64,000 nt of DNA from a virus, in the IMG/VR virus record IMGVR_UViG_3300038415_000014, positions 62,001 to 126,000 of that record; one strand, 5' to 3'. Below are positions 27,254-35,886 of the stretch, piece by piece. Below the pieces are notes generated by a model. It was not told the DNA's origin. It saw only the letters and a program-made list of their open reading frames with translations, and made no database searches. Numbering within the stretch: the stretch's first letter is position 1; the number at the start of each line of letters is the position of its first letter. The translations under genes and the position numbers were made by a program.

Positions 27254-28119
27254 TAGGCTTTTCCTAGGCGTTGTTCTAGTTGTTTGGCTACAATGGTACA
27301 TTCTTTGGCCAAACCAAGTATCTCTGGCTGTACCTCGGTCATCACGAAGGTCGGGTCTTCAGTGTGACCAACCCCGATCTGTTGCATCCTCTTTGAGCGC
27401 TGTTCGCACTCCTTCAAAGCCTTGATAATCTTGTCGTACTGCTCTTTGAGAGCCTTAATCGCTGGGTGATCCTCACCCTCTTTGATGATCTCAGCTGCTA
27501 ACTCCCATTGTTCCTGAGAGGTCGCGCTCTTGGCTACTGGTGTTGGAACAGCAGACTTCTTCGGTACGTTGTAGTTCACCTCGAACTGAGCTGTATCCTT
27601 GAGGCGTTCCGCGAGTTCCTCTGGACCCATACCCTCATCCTGAAGTGTGGTAGCAAAAGCTGGGTCGTACCCTTTGGCTGACAACATAGTCTGCATTTCT
27701 TGAAGGAACTTACTTGCAGGATCTGGGGCTACCTCCAACTTCAGCTCTTTGCCCACCTGACTCAGAGTGAACCTCTGAGGCTTGGCCGGGAACGTCTTGC
27801 CAGTGAACGGGGACTTGACCGTACCGGTCAACCGCTGATCACAGTAGAAGTCCCTGCCCTCGGGGTCCACATAGCGCCAGAGGGACCCTTTAATCTTGGC
27901 ATCCCCAGCCCGAAGCTCTTTGCCAATGTCACTCAGAGATTGACGAATCGGCTTTGGGGTGAAAGCCCTACCGGTGAACGGAGAGCGAATCGTACTCGTA
28001 ATGCGCTCCGAGAGATAGAACACGATCCCTTCGGTGTCCACATACTTCCAAAGTATTGCGGCAGCTATCTTCTCAACGATGGACCCTACCCGATTTAGAA
28101 GTCTGTCCTTGGCGCTCAT
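27253..28119 (-). CDS. Unknown protein with two tandem 50-residue repeats
   Basis: 288 residues from the ATG at 28119 (GGAG upstream); a TTG two codons earlier also opens the frame. Two tandem repeats span about 25-75 and 82-132: LWKYVDTEGIVFYL ... IRSPFTGRAFTPKP ... LSDIGKELR and LWRYVDPEGRDFYC ... VKSPFTGKTFPAKP ... LSQVGKELK. The C-terminal half is helical and charged, with a KSATS segment and a coiled coil. No known family is recognised. Tight coupling to dps downstream suggests shared regulation. Confidence 0.75.
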   Translation of the reverse strand: MSAKDRLLNRVGSIVEKIAAAILWKYVDTEGIVFYLSERITSTIRSPFTGRAFTPKPIRQSLSDIGKELRAGDAKIKGSLWRYVDPEGRDFYCDQRLTGTVKSPFTGKTFPAKPQRFTLSQVGKELKLEVAPDPASKFLQEMQTMLSAKGYDPAFATTLQDEGMGPEELAERLKDTAQFEVNYNVPKKSAVPTPVAKSATSQEQWELAAEIIKEGEDHPAIKALKEQYDKIIKALKECEQRSKRMQQIGVGHTEDPTFVMTEVQPEILGLAKECTIVAKQLEQRLGKA

Positions 28120-28153
28120 GGTCAATCTCCGTAACTGTCAGATCCTAAGTACA

Positions 28154-28822
28154 TTAACTACGCTTCCCCTTGCGTAAGTTCTGGAGTGCTTTGCCCGCGG
28201 CCTGTGCAGCGCTCCCGTCAACCTTGTCCTCTTTAACGACCATCTTCTTGGTGGGACCGAAGGTTGGAACAAAGACCGGTATATCTTCTTCCACTGCTGG
28301 CTTAGTCGGAAGTACCTCACTCGAACTAGCTTGGATCACAACCCTACTCGGAAGGTTATCGATCTTGCTCAGAATTGTGGACAACTTTGAGTCTTCCTCT
28401 TTGAGCTTTGTAATCTCGGTTCGAAGTTGGTTACTCTCTGCCAATAACCTGCCGCATTCAGCACGAGATTCCCCTAGATCTCTAGTCAGCCTCTGAACCT
28501 CAGCGGATGAAGCCATCAACTCGACCATGGCTTTTTGAATTGTGGCCCTCAGCTCTACCAACTCAGTTGAGTCAGGTGGTGATTCAACTGATCCCTCGTG
28601 TTCACTTTTCGGCTGAGTCGATAGGGTGCTATCCAACCTTGGGTTTGAATCAAGCTTGATGATACGCTTTTGAGACATGAACCTGCCCAAGTCTCGCGAG
28701 TCACAGGCTAGGTTACCTGGAATCGTAATCGGACGCCCTCGTGGTACACTAAAGTGTATATCCTCGATGACTAGATCCTCTCTAACGGCTTGAACAATCA
28801 TATCGCCTTGGCTCGGAGTCAT
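28154..28822 (-). CDS. Coiled-coil hypothetical protein
   Basis: 222 residues. The ATG overlaps the upstream stop (ATGA). The N-terminus is a small domain with VIEDIHFSVPRGRPITIPG, then a Ser/Pro linker, a long coiled coil at about 85-155 (LRATIQKAMVELMASSAEVQ) and a Lys-rich C-terminus. The N-terminal strands resemble short structural proteins that dock on the neck. Function unknown. Confidence 0.72.
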   Translation of the reverse strand: MTPSQGDMIVQAVREDLVIEDIHFSVPRGRPITIPGNLACDSRDLGRFMSQKRIIKLDSNPRLDSTLSTQPKSEHEGSVESPPDSTELVELRATIQKAMVELMASSAEVQRLTRDLGESRAECGRLLAESNQLRTEITKLKEEDSKLSTILSKIDNLPSRVVIQASSSEVLPTKPAVEEDIPVFVPTFGPTKKMVVKEDKVDGSAAQAAGKALQNLRKGKRS

Positions 28823-29325
28823 GACATTCTGATCACTTTCTTAGCTGCATTTTTAGCGGCCATCGCAACCTCAGACACGATGGCCTTTCTGATTTGGGTC
28901 TTGGCTTCCTTCTTTGCCTTCTCAATGAAGTCGTAAGGTGGACGTCCTGGGTGTATCCACTTTCCGTCTTTCATCGATTTGATGGTCGCCGATCTGAAGA
29001 TTAACTCACCTTGTTCAGTGATAATAGGAATAGGAGCCCGAGCCTTGGTCAACCACCTCATTTGACCCTTGCGCTGTCCTCTCATCAAGTGTGTGAAAGC
29101 AGGGTGCTTAGAGTAAAATGTAATCGATGAGGGCCCGGTCTCTACCATGAGGGACTTGGAGAGAGCTTTCTTGGCTCGATCTGAAAAGGTGGATTGGACC
29201 AGCTTGTCCCGTAACCTACGAAGTACACTATGCTTTACCCGATTCAGGGCATTATCCGGACTAGCCCCCAAGCCTCGAAGGAGGGGCTTACCGTAGAGAG
29301 AGGCTAGCTTGTATTCTTGAGCCAT
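28819..29325 (-). CDS. Head-tail joining protein, HK97-gp10-like
   Basis: 168 residues, strongly basic. It has an N-terminal helix (ALNRVKHSVLRRLRDKLVQS), a central beta hairpin (SITFYSKHPAF), then GKWIHPGRPPYDFIEKAKKEAK. The HPG-x-x-x-x-FIEKA motif before a last helix is a hallmark of gp10/neck-type tail completion proteins. Position between neck-type structural genes agrees. It probably sits at the head-to-tail interface. Confidence 0.72.
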   Translation of the reverse strand: MAQEYKLASLYGKPLLRGLGASPDNALNRVKHSVLRRLRDKLVQSTFSDRAKKALSKSLMVETGPSSITFYSKHPAFTHLMRGQRKGQMRWLTKARAPIPIITEQGELIFRSATIKSMKDGKWIHPGRPPYDFIEKAKKEAKTQIRKAIVSEVAMAAKNAAKKVIRMS

Positions 29326-29327
29326 TA

Positions 29328-30677
29328 TCAGTAGTTAGAGTTCTTCCAAGCCAAAGTGCGCCCTCGGTACTGGCGTTCCTTCGGAGTATTGGGATCATCT
29401 GTGATGCGCTCGGAGGCTTCATACTCAGGGCCACTCGGGGCAAACTGGGTTGCCGCAAACTTGATGGGGTTGCCCACAGGGACTTGATACCGAATGTCCT
29501 TCTCGTCGAAACAGTTGATTGTAAAGTGCTGTTGTAGGACTGTCCCACGATTCGAGGGCCTTCTCACAGCTCCGATACTGTAACGGTCCCCATCAATCTT
29601 CAGGATGAAGTCCCTCTGGTTGAGGATCGGTTGCGGGCCTGTGAAGACTTCATACGAGGTAGCTACTGTCCGTCCTGACTCGACCTGGGTTATCTTGACC
29701 TCTGCATCAGGTGGGGCAATGAGGATCTCGTAGGGTCCCTCGTAGCCGCCGATTATCCCAGTCGCGTAGCACTTCAGACAATCCCCCAGGGGTTGCTTGT
29801 GGGTCTGGTCATAGCAAGGGCATTGAATACCAACGACCTTCTGTAGGTAGACCTTCACGCGCTCGCCACCCTGTTCGAGAATCCAACGGTTGCGTCGAAT
29901 TGCTTCCCTCCAGTAGTTGTCGAGCTTCTCGACCTCCAGAGTGTTGGTAGCCGTAGCGTGCGCTAGAGGGGTCTCCACCAGGCTATCAGGGGTCGCTTCA
30001 GCCCAATTGCTCGTGACAGGGTAGCCCACGGTTGTGACTCGATAGAAGATACGCTGAGCTAGGTCCGTCTTCACGAGATCCCTCGTGTACCGATAGGTAC
30101 ACGTTACCCGACTCGTGGAAGTCGGGATCACTGGGATGATGTTCTTCTGGAGAGCGGTATCCATGTAGACGTGGGCGTCGATCTCGATTTCCCCAGTCTG
30201 CCCGTTCACCCAGAAAACCTTGGCCTCTACCCCATCCACGTAGACCCTGACTTCATGCGGGCTGTTGGTTGGGATTCCACGAGCTGCCTCTCCTACGATG
30301 GGGTACCTGTCTGTCTTGAACACATAGCGCGGCCCATCCTGCCCAGTAGCCTGAGTCCCAAAGAGGATGAACGAGTCCGTGACGTCTTCTTCGATTATCA
30401 GCTCGTTATCGGTCTGGTCCTGCCAAAAAGTTGATCCAATGGGGAGTTCTGTGATCCTCTTGTAGGGGCCAAACTCTGAATCAAAGCTACGATAGACGTT
30501 GACCCCCAACAGCTTGAATCGGCTATTCAACATGAGGATAGATGGGTCATCCCATTGGAGGTTGATAATCCCAACTAACCCACTCGACATGAACAGATTC
30601 AACGGCGGAGCTGGCCAAGGGATCTTGGTCAGCTCCGTAAGTCCCGGCGTCCTGTCACGATTGCTCACATCCGCCAT
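29328..30677 (-). CDS. Neck/virion protein with Ig-like and zinc elements
   Basis: 449 residues, ATG with GAGGA site. Residues about 25-110 form a fibronectin-type-III-like fold (INLQWDD ... LGVNVYRSFDSEFGPYKRI). Beta strands with VYVDGVEAKV follow, then near residue 285-315 a four-cysteine zinc element (CPCYDQTHKQ ... CLKCYATG), and a C-terminal domain with DFILKIDGDRYSIGAV. The Cys-x-Cys ... Cys-x-x-Cys-x-x-Gly arrangement recurs in head-completion or neck proteins of several large phages. A structural role at the neck is inferred from position. Confidence 0.72.
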   Translation of the reverse strand: MADVSNRDRTPGLTELTKIPWPAPPLNLFMSSGLVGIINLQWDDPSILMLNSRFKLLGVNVYRSFDSEFGPYKRITELPIGSTFWQDQTDNELIIEEDVTDSFILFGTQATGQDGPRYVFKTDRYPIVGEAARGIPTNSPHEVRVYVDGVEAKVFWVNGQTGEIEIDAHVYMDTALQKNIIPVIPTSTSRVTCTYRYTRDLVKTDLAQRIFYRVTTVGYPVTSNWAEATPDSLVETPLAHATATNTLEVEKLDNYWREAIRRNRWILEQGGERVKVYLQKVVGIQCPCYDQTHKQPLGDCLKCYATGIIGGYEGPYEILIAPPDAEVKITQVESGRTVATSYEVFTGPQPILNQRDFILKIDGDRYSIGAVRRPSNRGTVLQQHFTINCFDEKDIRYQVPVGNPIKFAATQFAPSGPEYEASERITDDPNTPKERQYRGRTLAWKNSNY

Positions 30678-30735
30678 GTTGAGTAGTCCTCACTAAGGGC
30701 TCCCAATAAGGTGAAGTTTGAGCATGCTACCTGAA

Positions 30736-31074
30736 TCAACCCACAGGGGTGTTCGGCGCCGATTGACCCGACCTGATACTATCAAGCTCAGCTTGAGTGA
30801 GGGCCTTGAGTTGTCCTGTAGCTGAGTCAATCGAAACCGGTTGATTCGGAGACAACCCACGCTCAATGAGAACCCTCTCGAACAACTTCTGGCGCTCGTT
30901 ATCAATCGCACTGGCTGAACGGATCAATTTGACCCTCTCCAGCTCAATGTCCAACAAGCGGTCACCTACTCGAAGACGAGACTCGTTGAGTAAGTTGAAT
31001 CGACCCTTGGTCTCGTCATCGACTGGGTCATCTATAGTAAGTCGCTTCTTCTCTGGGTCAATCTGGGTATCCAT
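30736..31074 (-). CDS. Small hypothetical protein
   Basis: 112 residues from the ATG at 31074, with GGGAG upstream; a TTG 13 codons earlier is less likely. It is charged and helical (LRVGDRLLDIELERVKLIRSA), with a C-terminus PNQPVSIDSATGQLKALTQAE. No recognised domain. Its place between neck genes suggests a minor virion or assembly role. Confidence 0.62.
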   Translation of the reverse strand: MDTQIDPEKKRLTIDDPVDDETKGRFNLLNESRLRVGDRLLDIELERVKLIRSASAIDNERQKLFERVLIERGLSPNQPVSIDSATGQLKALTQAELDSIRSGQSAPNTPVG

Positions 31075-31118
31075 CTGAATATCTCCCGAAACGGTAACAG
31101 TCACTTCCAACAAGTAGA

Positions 31119-31334
31119 TTAGTCAGGGCATCCTGCGCACCCTCTACGGATGATGTAGGAAATGGAAGGGGCTTGGTCTGGTACTAATTGCAGAACCCCA
31201 TTGACAAACCTGAGTTTGACCAATCTAGCCCCTCTTAGCTTCAACTTGTCGGTACCTTCATTGACTGCACTCAAGCACTTACCAAGGTCATCCGGTAACA
31301 GCACTTCATTGCACTCAAAGGGTACTGGGAACAC
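31119..31334 (-). CDS. Small hypothetical protein (71 aa)
   Basis: GTG start at 31334 with a weak ribosome site; an in-frame stop lies just upstream. The product is 71 residues with a beta-like segment (ARLVKLRFVNGVLQLVP) and a C-terminal RRGCAGCPD, a Cys-x-x-Cys pair that may bind metal. It neatly fills the space between two genes, which is the main reason to accept it. Confidence 0.5.
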   Translation of the reverse strand: MFPVPFECNEVLLPDDLGKCLSAVNEGTDKLKLRGARLVKLRFVNGVLQLVPDQAPSISYIIRRGCAGCPD

Positions 31335-31368
31335 GAGTGAGTATACACCAAGAGTAGTCGTTCACTCA

Positions 31369-32262
31369 CTACACCCCTAGGAACTTTGAAGGGGCTAGAA
31401 CACCTCGTCCCACGTAAGGACCAAAGCTCGACCTGATACCAGCCCCGTACTTGGGCTGCTGTAAGCCCTTGATGTATTTCACGGTAGCCTTGGCGCGCTC
31501 TAGCTGCTTGTCGAATTGATCAGCAGCCCCTTGCTTCAAGGACTCATACTTGCTTGACTTGTCCAAGTTCAAACTGACCCCACCAATGGAGTAATCGAAC
31601 TCGTCAGCGATCCAATTGGCTTGGAGAGCCCCAATGGCATGAACCTGAGCCCCCATTAGAAGAAGGGTTCTCCACTCAGGCCGTTGCTGCATCAAGTGAT
31701 CTACATGATTGAATGGGGTTCGAGGAGGAGCTGCAATAACCATGTCCAAAGCAAAGTCTATGAATTGAGCAAGCTCTTCACTTTCCCAGATGTAACCAAA
31801 GACCTTGCTAAATTGGTCGATAGTCTCTTCGTGGGCTGGAGGGCGGAACTTGTAGTTCCGGTCCGGGTTCGCATCTCGGAGCATGAACCTCAAGTTTTTG
31901 ATTAGCTCAATCTGGTAACCTGAGAAGAAGTCGTTGGGTGTCGCCACCTCACGATCCTGGATGTTGAACTCTTGCACCACCGACTGAAGAGGACCACCCA
32001 GCATCTCGCGCATGGTCCACCGGACTCGATAGTCTCCAATGTTAGCATCGAGTGGGACAACCAAGCTAACGAAGTACTCACCTATGGAGGAGTTGACCGG
32101 GATCCTCCTCTGGGGGCCAACGAGCACCTCTTGCCCAGTGGTATTGTCGTAGATGGCGTAGTTGATCTCTGCCGCATTGACAGGGTGGCCAGAGGAGTTG
32201 GTCAAGAAGATGTTCAGATCACTACGACCCAGTTGCTGACCTCTTAGAAACGAAGTTCCCAT
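31369..32262 (-). CDS. Virion structural protein with N-terminal Ig-like domain
   Basis: 297 residues, ATG with GAGGGTGG site. The first 100 residues are a beta sandwich (RSDLNIFLTNSSGHPV ... GPQRRIPVNSSIGEYFV ... YRVRWTMREMLGGPL) shared with the next upstream protein (32266-32754). Residues 110-290 are helical (YQIELIKNLRFMLRDANPD ... WRTLLLMGAQVHAIGALQ). A beta sandwich with a helical C-terminal half, in this operon, suggests a neck or connector component. No specific family is named. Confidence 0.75.
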   Translation of the reverse strand: MGTSFLRGQQLGRSDLNIFLTNSSGHPVNAAEINYAIYDNTTGQEVLVGPQRRIPVNSSIGEYFVSLVVPLDANIGDYRVRWTMREMLGGPLQSVVQEFNIQDREVATPNDFFSGYQIELIKNLRFMLRDANPDRNYKFRPPAHEETIDQFSKVFGYIWESEELAQFIDFALDMVIAAPPRTPFNHVDHLMQQRPEWRTLLLMGAQVHAIGALQANWIADEFDYSIGGVSLNLDKSSKYESLKQGAADQFDKQLERAKATVKYIKGLQQPKYGAGIRSSFGPYVGRGVLAPSKFLGV

Positions 32263-32265
32263 GTA

Positions 32266-32754
32266 TCACCACCCTCTGGAATTTGCGCAACCACAAGGGT
32301 TAGGCCTGCAGCACCACCGGCAAAAGGGTCGAATGCCCTCATCATGCTCTCCACCTCTCCGACCCATCATTCCTACTCCAGGAGGAAAATACTGAGCAGT
32401 GTCGAATACTTCGAACCCAAACTGCTCTTCCATAAGCGGTCCTTGAAAATACTCCTGAAGTACCCAATTCACGAACCACTGTCCTGGCTGCCCACACTCA
32501 CCGGCGCAGCCCGTGACATAATACTCCCCCAGGGCCGCTTGAACTGGAACTCGATGGCAACAACCAGCGATAAGAGGGTGATGGGGAACCGCCGGACGGT
32601 CCTCGTAGTGCTTCTTTGGTTGGTAAAGGAGAGTGTACCTGACGCTATGAGGGTCAAGTGGGTTACCAGCAGTGTCGGTGATGTAGATGGGCAGATCCCC
32701 GCGCTGGAACGGGTGACCCCATTTGAACACACCTGGACTGGACTTAACTATCAT
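32266..32754 (-). CDS. Ig-like structural protein with a Cys-rich tail
   Basis: 162 residues. The ATG lies inside the end of the upstream gene (11-bp overlap). The N-terminal 115 residues are a beta sandwich paralogous to that of the downstream 297-residue protein: RGDLPIYITDTAGNPL, HRVPVQAALGEYYV, FVNWVLQEYFQGPL. The C-terminus has CRWCCRPNPCGC, a likely metal site or disulphide cluster. The duplication seems local and old. Confidence 0.75.
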   Translation of the reverse strand: MIVKSSPGVFKWGHPFQRGDLPIYITDTAGNPLDPHSVRYTLLYQPKKHYEDRPAVPHHPLIAGCCHRVPVQAALGEYYVTGCAGECGQPGQWFVNWVLQEYFQGPLMEEQFGFEVFDTAQYFPPGVGMMGRRGGEHDEGIRPFCRWCCRPNPCGCANSRGW

Positions 32755-33157
32755 CCTTACCTACGGGTCCGACAAATGAAACCTTCAAGCCTCCGCCAGG
32801 GGGCTCGATTCCCGTCCCAGAGTGCACATCGTAATCCTGTCCGAGAACCTGAAGCGCGGGCGGGTAACTCAACAGGAGTCGCCAATACCCTGTAGCATTA
32901 GGACGCCATCTGATTCCGTACAACCCGGTAGAGGTCGGATCAAAGTAGACCTGCCCAGAGGTTACCTGAGAATCAAGTACCCCATCACCCGACACGAGGG
33001 GCCAAGAGAGAACATTGTTCTCGTAATAGACTTCCAGCTCCAATTGAGAGTGGATCAGATCTGTGACTCGGGTATATCCGTCACTCACCTCAAAGAACTG
33101 AGCCAGGTCGTACACGACCTGGTTGTTGTATACGAGCCGTCCTCTAGTCGTTTGCAT
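32744..33157 (-). CDS. Ig-like neck protein, paralogue A
   Basis: 137 residues, ATG at 33157. It begins with strands (RGRLVYNNQVVYDLAQFF), then carries the segment LSWPLVSGDGVLDSQVTSGQ, followed by GLYGIRWRPNATGYWRLLLS. This matches the adjacent upstream protein at 33190-33843 almost position for position. It is a single Ig-like beta sandwich, probably a surface or neck component. No enzyme motifs are visible. Confidence 0.75.
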   Translation of the reverse strand: MQTTRGRLVYNNQVVYDLAQFFEVSDGYTRVTDLIHSQLELEVYYENNVLSWPLVSGDGVLDSQVTSGQVYFDPTSTGLYGIRWRPNATGYWRLLLSYPPALQVLGQDYDVHSGTGIEPPGGGLKVSFVGPVGKDDS

Positions 33158-33189
33158 GTCATTGGATAGCTTCTAACAAATGTTCCTGA

Positions 33190-33843
33190 CTACCTCTTGA
33201 TGAATGACGCACGTATACCAGATGAGACTGGAACGAACGTTGGCAAAGCCACATCATAAGCCAGAGACACCGCTTGGTCATACAATGGATAGGTAAGGAG
33301 AATCCGCCATGAACCAATCACATTGGGGAAGAACCGAACCGTGTAGAACCCACTCAGGAATTCAGTCCAATACACTTGCCCTGCAGTGACTTGAAGATCT
33401 TGAACAGTCGCCCCATTCACCAACGGCCAGCTCACCTGAGACCCATTGAAGAACAACTTCAGGTTCAAGTCAGCTACGGTGACTCCTTGCGAGCGGGTCT
33501 TACCATCAGGCCTGAAGAAGTCCACCTGGTCGAGCACCAGCCTACTGACGTTGACATTCCTACTCGGAGGCTGATACCGGATCGGAGATTGAACCCCAAG
33601 ACTGACTGTTGGCTCTGGTACTAGCCCTGAGGATCCATCAAATCGTGCGCGAGCAGTATACTTGACCCCCGCATGGGCTGAGAACGAGGAAGAGCCCACC
33701 AGGTTGGTTCTTCCAGCATACTTGACCCTAGCATGAGCTGAGAAGGATGATGACCCTCCTAGACCTATTGCAAATGCTTCAGAAGCATGTGTGTCTAGAG
33801 AGGAGCTACCCGATAAAACAACACTCAGATCAATCAAAGCCAT
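33190..33843 (-). CDS. Ig-like neck protein, paralogue B, with Ser-rich repeats
   Basis: 217 residues, ATG with GAGGG site. The N-terminal 80 residues contain short repeats around GSSSFSAHARVKY (copies near 29, 50 and a degenerate one near 72), a pattern found in extended phage fibre or whisker segments. The C-terminal half (VSWPLVNGATVQDLQVTAGQ, then GFYTVRFFPNVIGSWRILLT) is the domain shared with the next gene. A virion surface protein is likely. Confidence 0.75.
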   Translation of the reverse strand: MALIDLSVVLSGSSSLDTHASEAFAIGLGGSSSFSAHARVKYAGRTNLVGSSSFSAHAGVKYTARARFDGSSGLVPEPTVSLGVQSPIRYQPPSRNVNVSRLVLDQVDFFRPDGKTRSQGVTVADLNLKLFFNGSQVSWPLVNGATVQDLQVTAGQVYWTEFLSGFYTVRFFPNVIGSWRILLTYPLYDQAVSLAYDVALPTFVPVSSGIRASFIKR

Positions 33844-33882
33844 TGGTCACCCTCGGAAATCACCCCGTTGGGTACTCAATGA

Positions 33883-34293
33883 TTAGGTCTCGTTGACAAT
33901 GACTGCGCCAATTGCGAACGAAACCTGGTCACCTATGCCGACAATCTTTTGGACAGCCAAGGGTCCCTCGTAAAGCATTGTACCGATACCGAGGGTAGCA
34001 ACATCCATAACACCCGCCCAACCGATGGTACCCCAAGCGCCGACTGCAACGGAGTAGGTGATTGCAACGGAGTTCGAAACCGAACCACTGGCAATTGTAC
34101 CCCAAGTCAGAGCCTGCCGAGCATAGTCACCCGAGGTTGGGACTACTTCACCTGTGATGATCCCAGATACTGTTGGGTCTGTCGTGAAGAGAGCGAGGTA
34201 TACAGTGGCTGGCCAAGAATAGCCGAACTGAGCATTGTTCTTCAGAACCCTATCAAGGACCGAGTTTGCCAATGTGGTGGTCTTTGCAGCCAT
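33883..34293 (-). CDS. Phage structural protein of the LALFTxxP fibre family
   Basis: 136 residues, ATG with AGGAG site. It opens NSVLDRVLKNN, then VYLALFTTDPTVSG, GDYARQALTWGTIA and a C-terminal GDQVSFAIGAVIV. This matches a widespread small beta protein of tailed phages, in which a helix is followed by LALFT-x-x-P and YARQ, usually annotated as a tail fibre or decoration component. Location on the virion is inferred. Confidence 0.78.
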   Translation of the reverse strand: MAAKTTTLANSVLDRVLKNNAQFGYSWPATVYLALFTTDPTVSGIITGEVVPTSGDYARQALTWGTIASGSVSNSVAITYSVAVGAWGTIGWAGVMDVATLGIGTMLYEGPLAVQKIVGIGDQVSFAIGAVIVNET

Positions 34294-34396
34294 TTCGGTG
34301 TCTCCTACCTATTACCCTAGGACAAGTGATCTCTGACCTGCTACCAACAGAAGCATCAATAGATTGTTGGCGGAAGGCCGTGCTCACCCAAACGGC

Positions 34397-34657
34397 TCAA
34401 GAAGCGGTCATGTGGCAGATCGACTTTAATGATTTCACGTTGTTCGCGTAAGGTTGGGCAGATACCTTGGCAGTGTTGTTGAACCAACCCACTTTCAACT
34501 CCTCGATATTTGCAATCGAGGTGTCGAAGACGAAGAACATCCGATTCCCAGATTCTCGGTCCGTACGCTTCAGCGGAACTCCAGCAGTCTGCAAATAAGC
34601 AGCGAAGTACAAGTCCGCGGTACGAAATTCCTTAGAACCATTCTCTTTAGCTGACAT
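34397..34657 (-). CDS. Small DUF5659-like protein
   Basis: 86 residues, ATG with GAGG site. The sequence KEFRTADLYFAAYLQTAGVPL, followed by NRMFFVFDTS and a late NNVKSLKS, matches the pattern of DUF5659, a small alpha/beta protein common in phages and archaeal viruses, of unknown role. It is the first gene after a transcription-terminator-like hairpin (34711-34733) and probably starts a transcription unit. Confidence 0.72.
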   Translation of the reverse strand: MSAKENGSKEFRTADLYFAAYLQTAGVPLKRTDRESGNRMFFVFDTSIANIEELKVGWFNNTAKVSAQPYANNVKSLKSICHMTAS

Positions 34658-34710
34658 TTATGCCTCATTTGGGATCTGAATTTTATGTGAAATCTGGGTA
34701 TACATCTAAG

Positions 34711-34733
34711 CAGGCCCGACTCGCGCCGGGCCT
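34711..34733 (-). terminator. Hairpin terminator with adjacent GATGTATA element
   Basis: Inverted repeat AGGCCCG ... CGGGCCT with a loop of about 9 nt, lying just after the 372-residue structural gene. It lacks a U-tract. Directly downstream on the minus strand is CTTAGATGTATACCC, which could start transcription of the next unit. Confidence 0.55.
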
Positions 34734-34752
34734 GAGGAGGACATGAGGACAA

Positions 34753-35871
34753 TTACAGAGCGTACTTGTTGGAGATCATGTCGTTAACTTCGACAATGAC
34801 CCAAGTCTTGCCAGTGGTCGGGACGGTCGGAATGGTTGCCGTCGCGGCAATGAGCGAAGCCGGGACAACAATCGAGGTGTCCGAGATAGTACCACCAGCA
34901 GCCAAGATTTGAGCACTAGTGATACGTCGACCACCAAGACCACTGATGATCACGGTTGAGGTATAGAGACCATACCCTAGCAAGCCACCTGAGGCGCCAT
35001 TGATGGTAAGGCTACCTGAGAGGGACAGGCTGGTGATGACCGGAGTCAAGACCGTGTAGAGACTGGTTGATGTCGAGGAGGCATTCACATCTTGAACGAC
35101 CTGGATGGCTTGCCCTGCTGACGCCGGAGGGTGATTGAGGTCACCTCTTGAGTCAGGACAGAAGCTCGAAGACAGATATCCGTGAATAGAACCAGCCAGG
35201 AAGCTCTTCTTGACCGAGTCAGTCTCCACGAAGTGGTAACCGAGCATGTTCTGAAGGGCAACTACCTGAGCGTTGGAGGCGCCAGCTAGCCCTATGATAG
35301 CCTTGATGGCCGTCGCAGAGATGTCTATTGTGGGGACCGGAGTACCCCCGGCGTAACTGGGAACCGTGGCCGTGATCAGAGTAGCTGCAACCTCCACCGC
35401 CACACTGACTGAAATGGTACCATTGAAGTCAGTTGTTGGGGTGACAGCCAGGGTGGCTGTGGTGGAAGCAGCAAATGTAACTGAAGTGGTTCCGGAGATA
35501 GCACCAGTAGTCCCACCACCAAAGGTAGCCGTCACGGTACCAGCAGTACTGCCAGTGATTGTGATGGTTAGGGTGTAGACCTGAAGAGCTACAGCGGCCA
35601 AGGTGTTGGTTAGAGCTGTAGTATTCCCAGTATTGTGGGTAAAGGAGTTGTAAGTCCCTGTCCACCCAGTAGCGGTCCACCCAGTCGACTTGAGGAGCTG
35701 GTTGAGCCCCTGAGCATCCAAGTACTTCTGAATGTTGGTTCGGTTCGGACGAGAGACATACCTGGTCTGTCCCTTAGGAGACTCAGTTGTCGGATTGTTC
35801 TGCGAAGTCGATTCGACGTCCGAAATGAAAAGAGGGTTCTTGATATCGCTTCGGATAACTACTAGAAACAT
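34753..35871 (-). CDS. Virion protein with carbohydrate-binding-like and IPT-like domains
   Basis: 372 residues, ATG with a strong AGGAGG site. Residues 61-160 (TGWTATGWTGTYNSFTHNTG onwards) form a beta module also found in the tail sheath (residues 825-930 there); the GW, FTH and GNT-x-ALTN signature resembles CBM-type jelly rolls. Residues 160-250 are helical. Residues about 265-372 hold an IPT/TIG-like fold (SLTINGASGGLLGYGLYTS, DTSIVVPASLIA) akin to the repeats in the next upstream structural protein. A surface-exposed, possibly glycan-binding or glycosylated role is inferred. Confidence 0.78.
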   Translation of the reverse strand: MFLVVIRSDIKNPLFISDVESTSQNNPTTESPKGQTRYVSRPNRTNIQKYLDAQGLNQLLKSTGWTATGWTGTYNSFTHNTGNTTALTNTLAAVALQVYTLTITITGSTAGTVTATFGGGTTGAISGTTSVTFAASTTATLAVTPTTDFNGTISVSVAVEVAATLITATVPSYAGGTPVPTIDISATAIKAIIGLAGASNAQVVALQNMLGYHFVETDSVKKSFLAGSIHGYLSSSFCPDSRGDLNHPPASAGQAIQVVQDVNASSTSTSLYTVLTPVITSLSLSGSLTINGASGGLLGYGLYTSTVIISGLGGRRITSAQILAAGGTISDTSIVVPASLIAATATIPTVPTTGKTWVIVEVNDMISNKYAL

Positions 35872-35886
35872 TGAGTCCTCCTGAAC

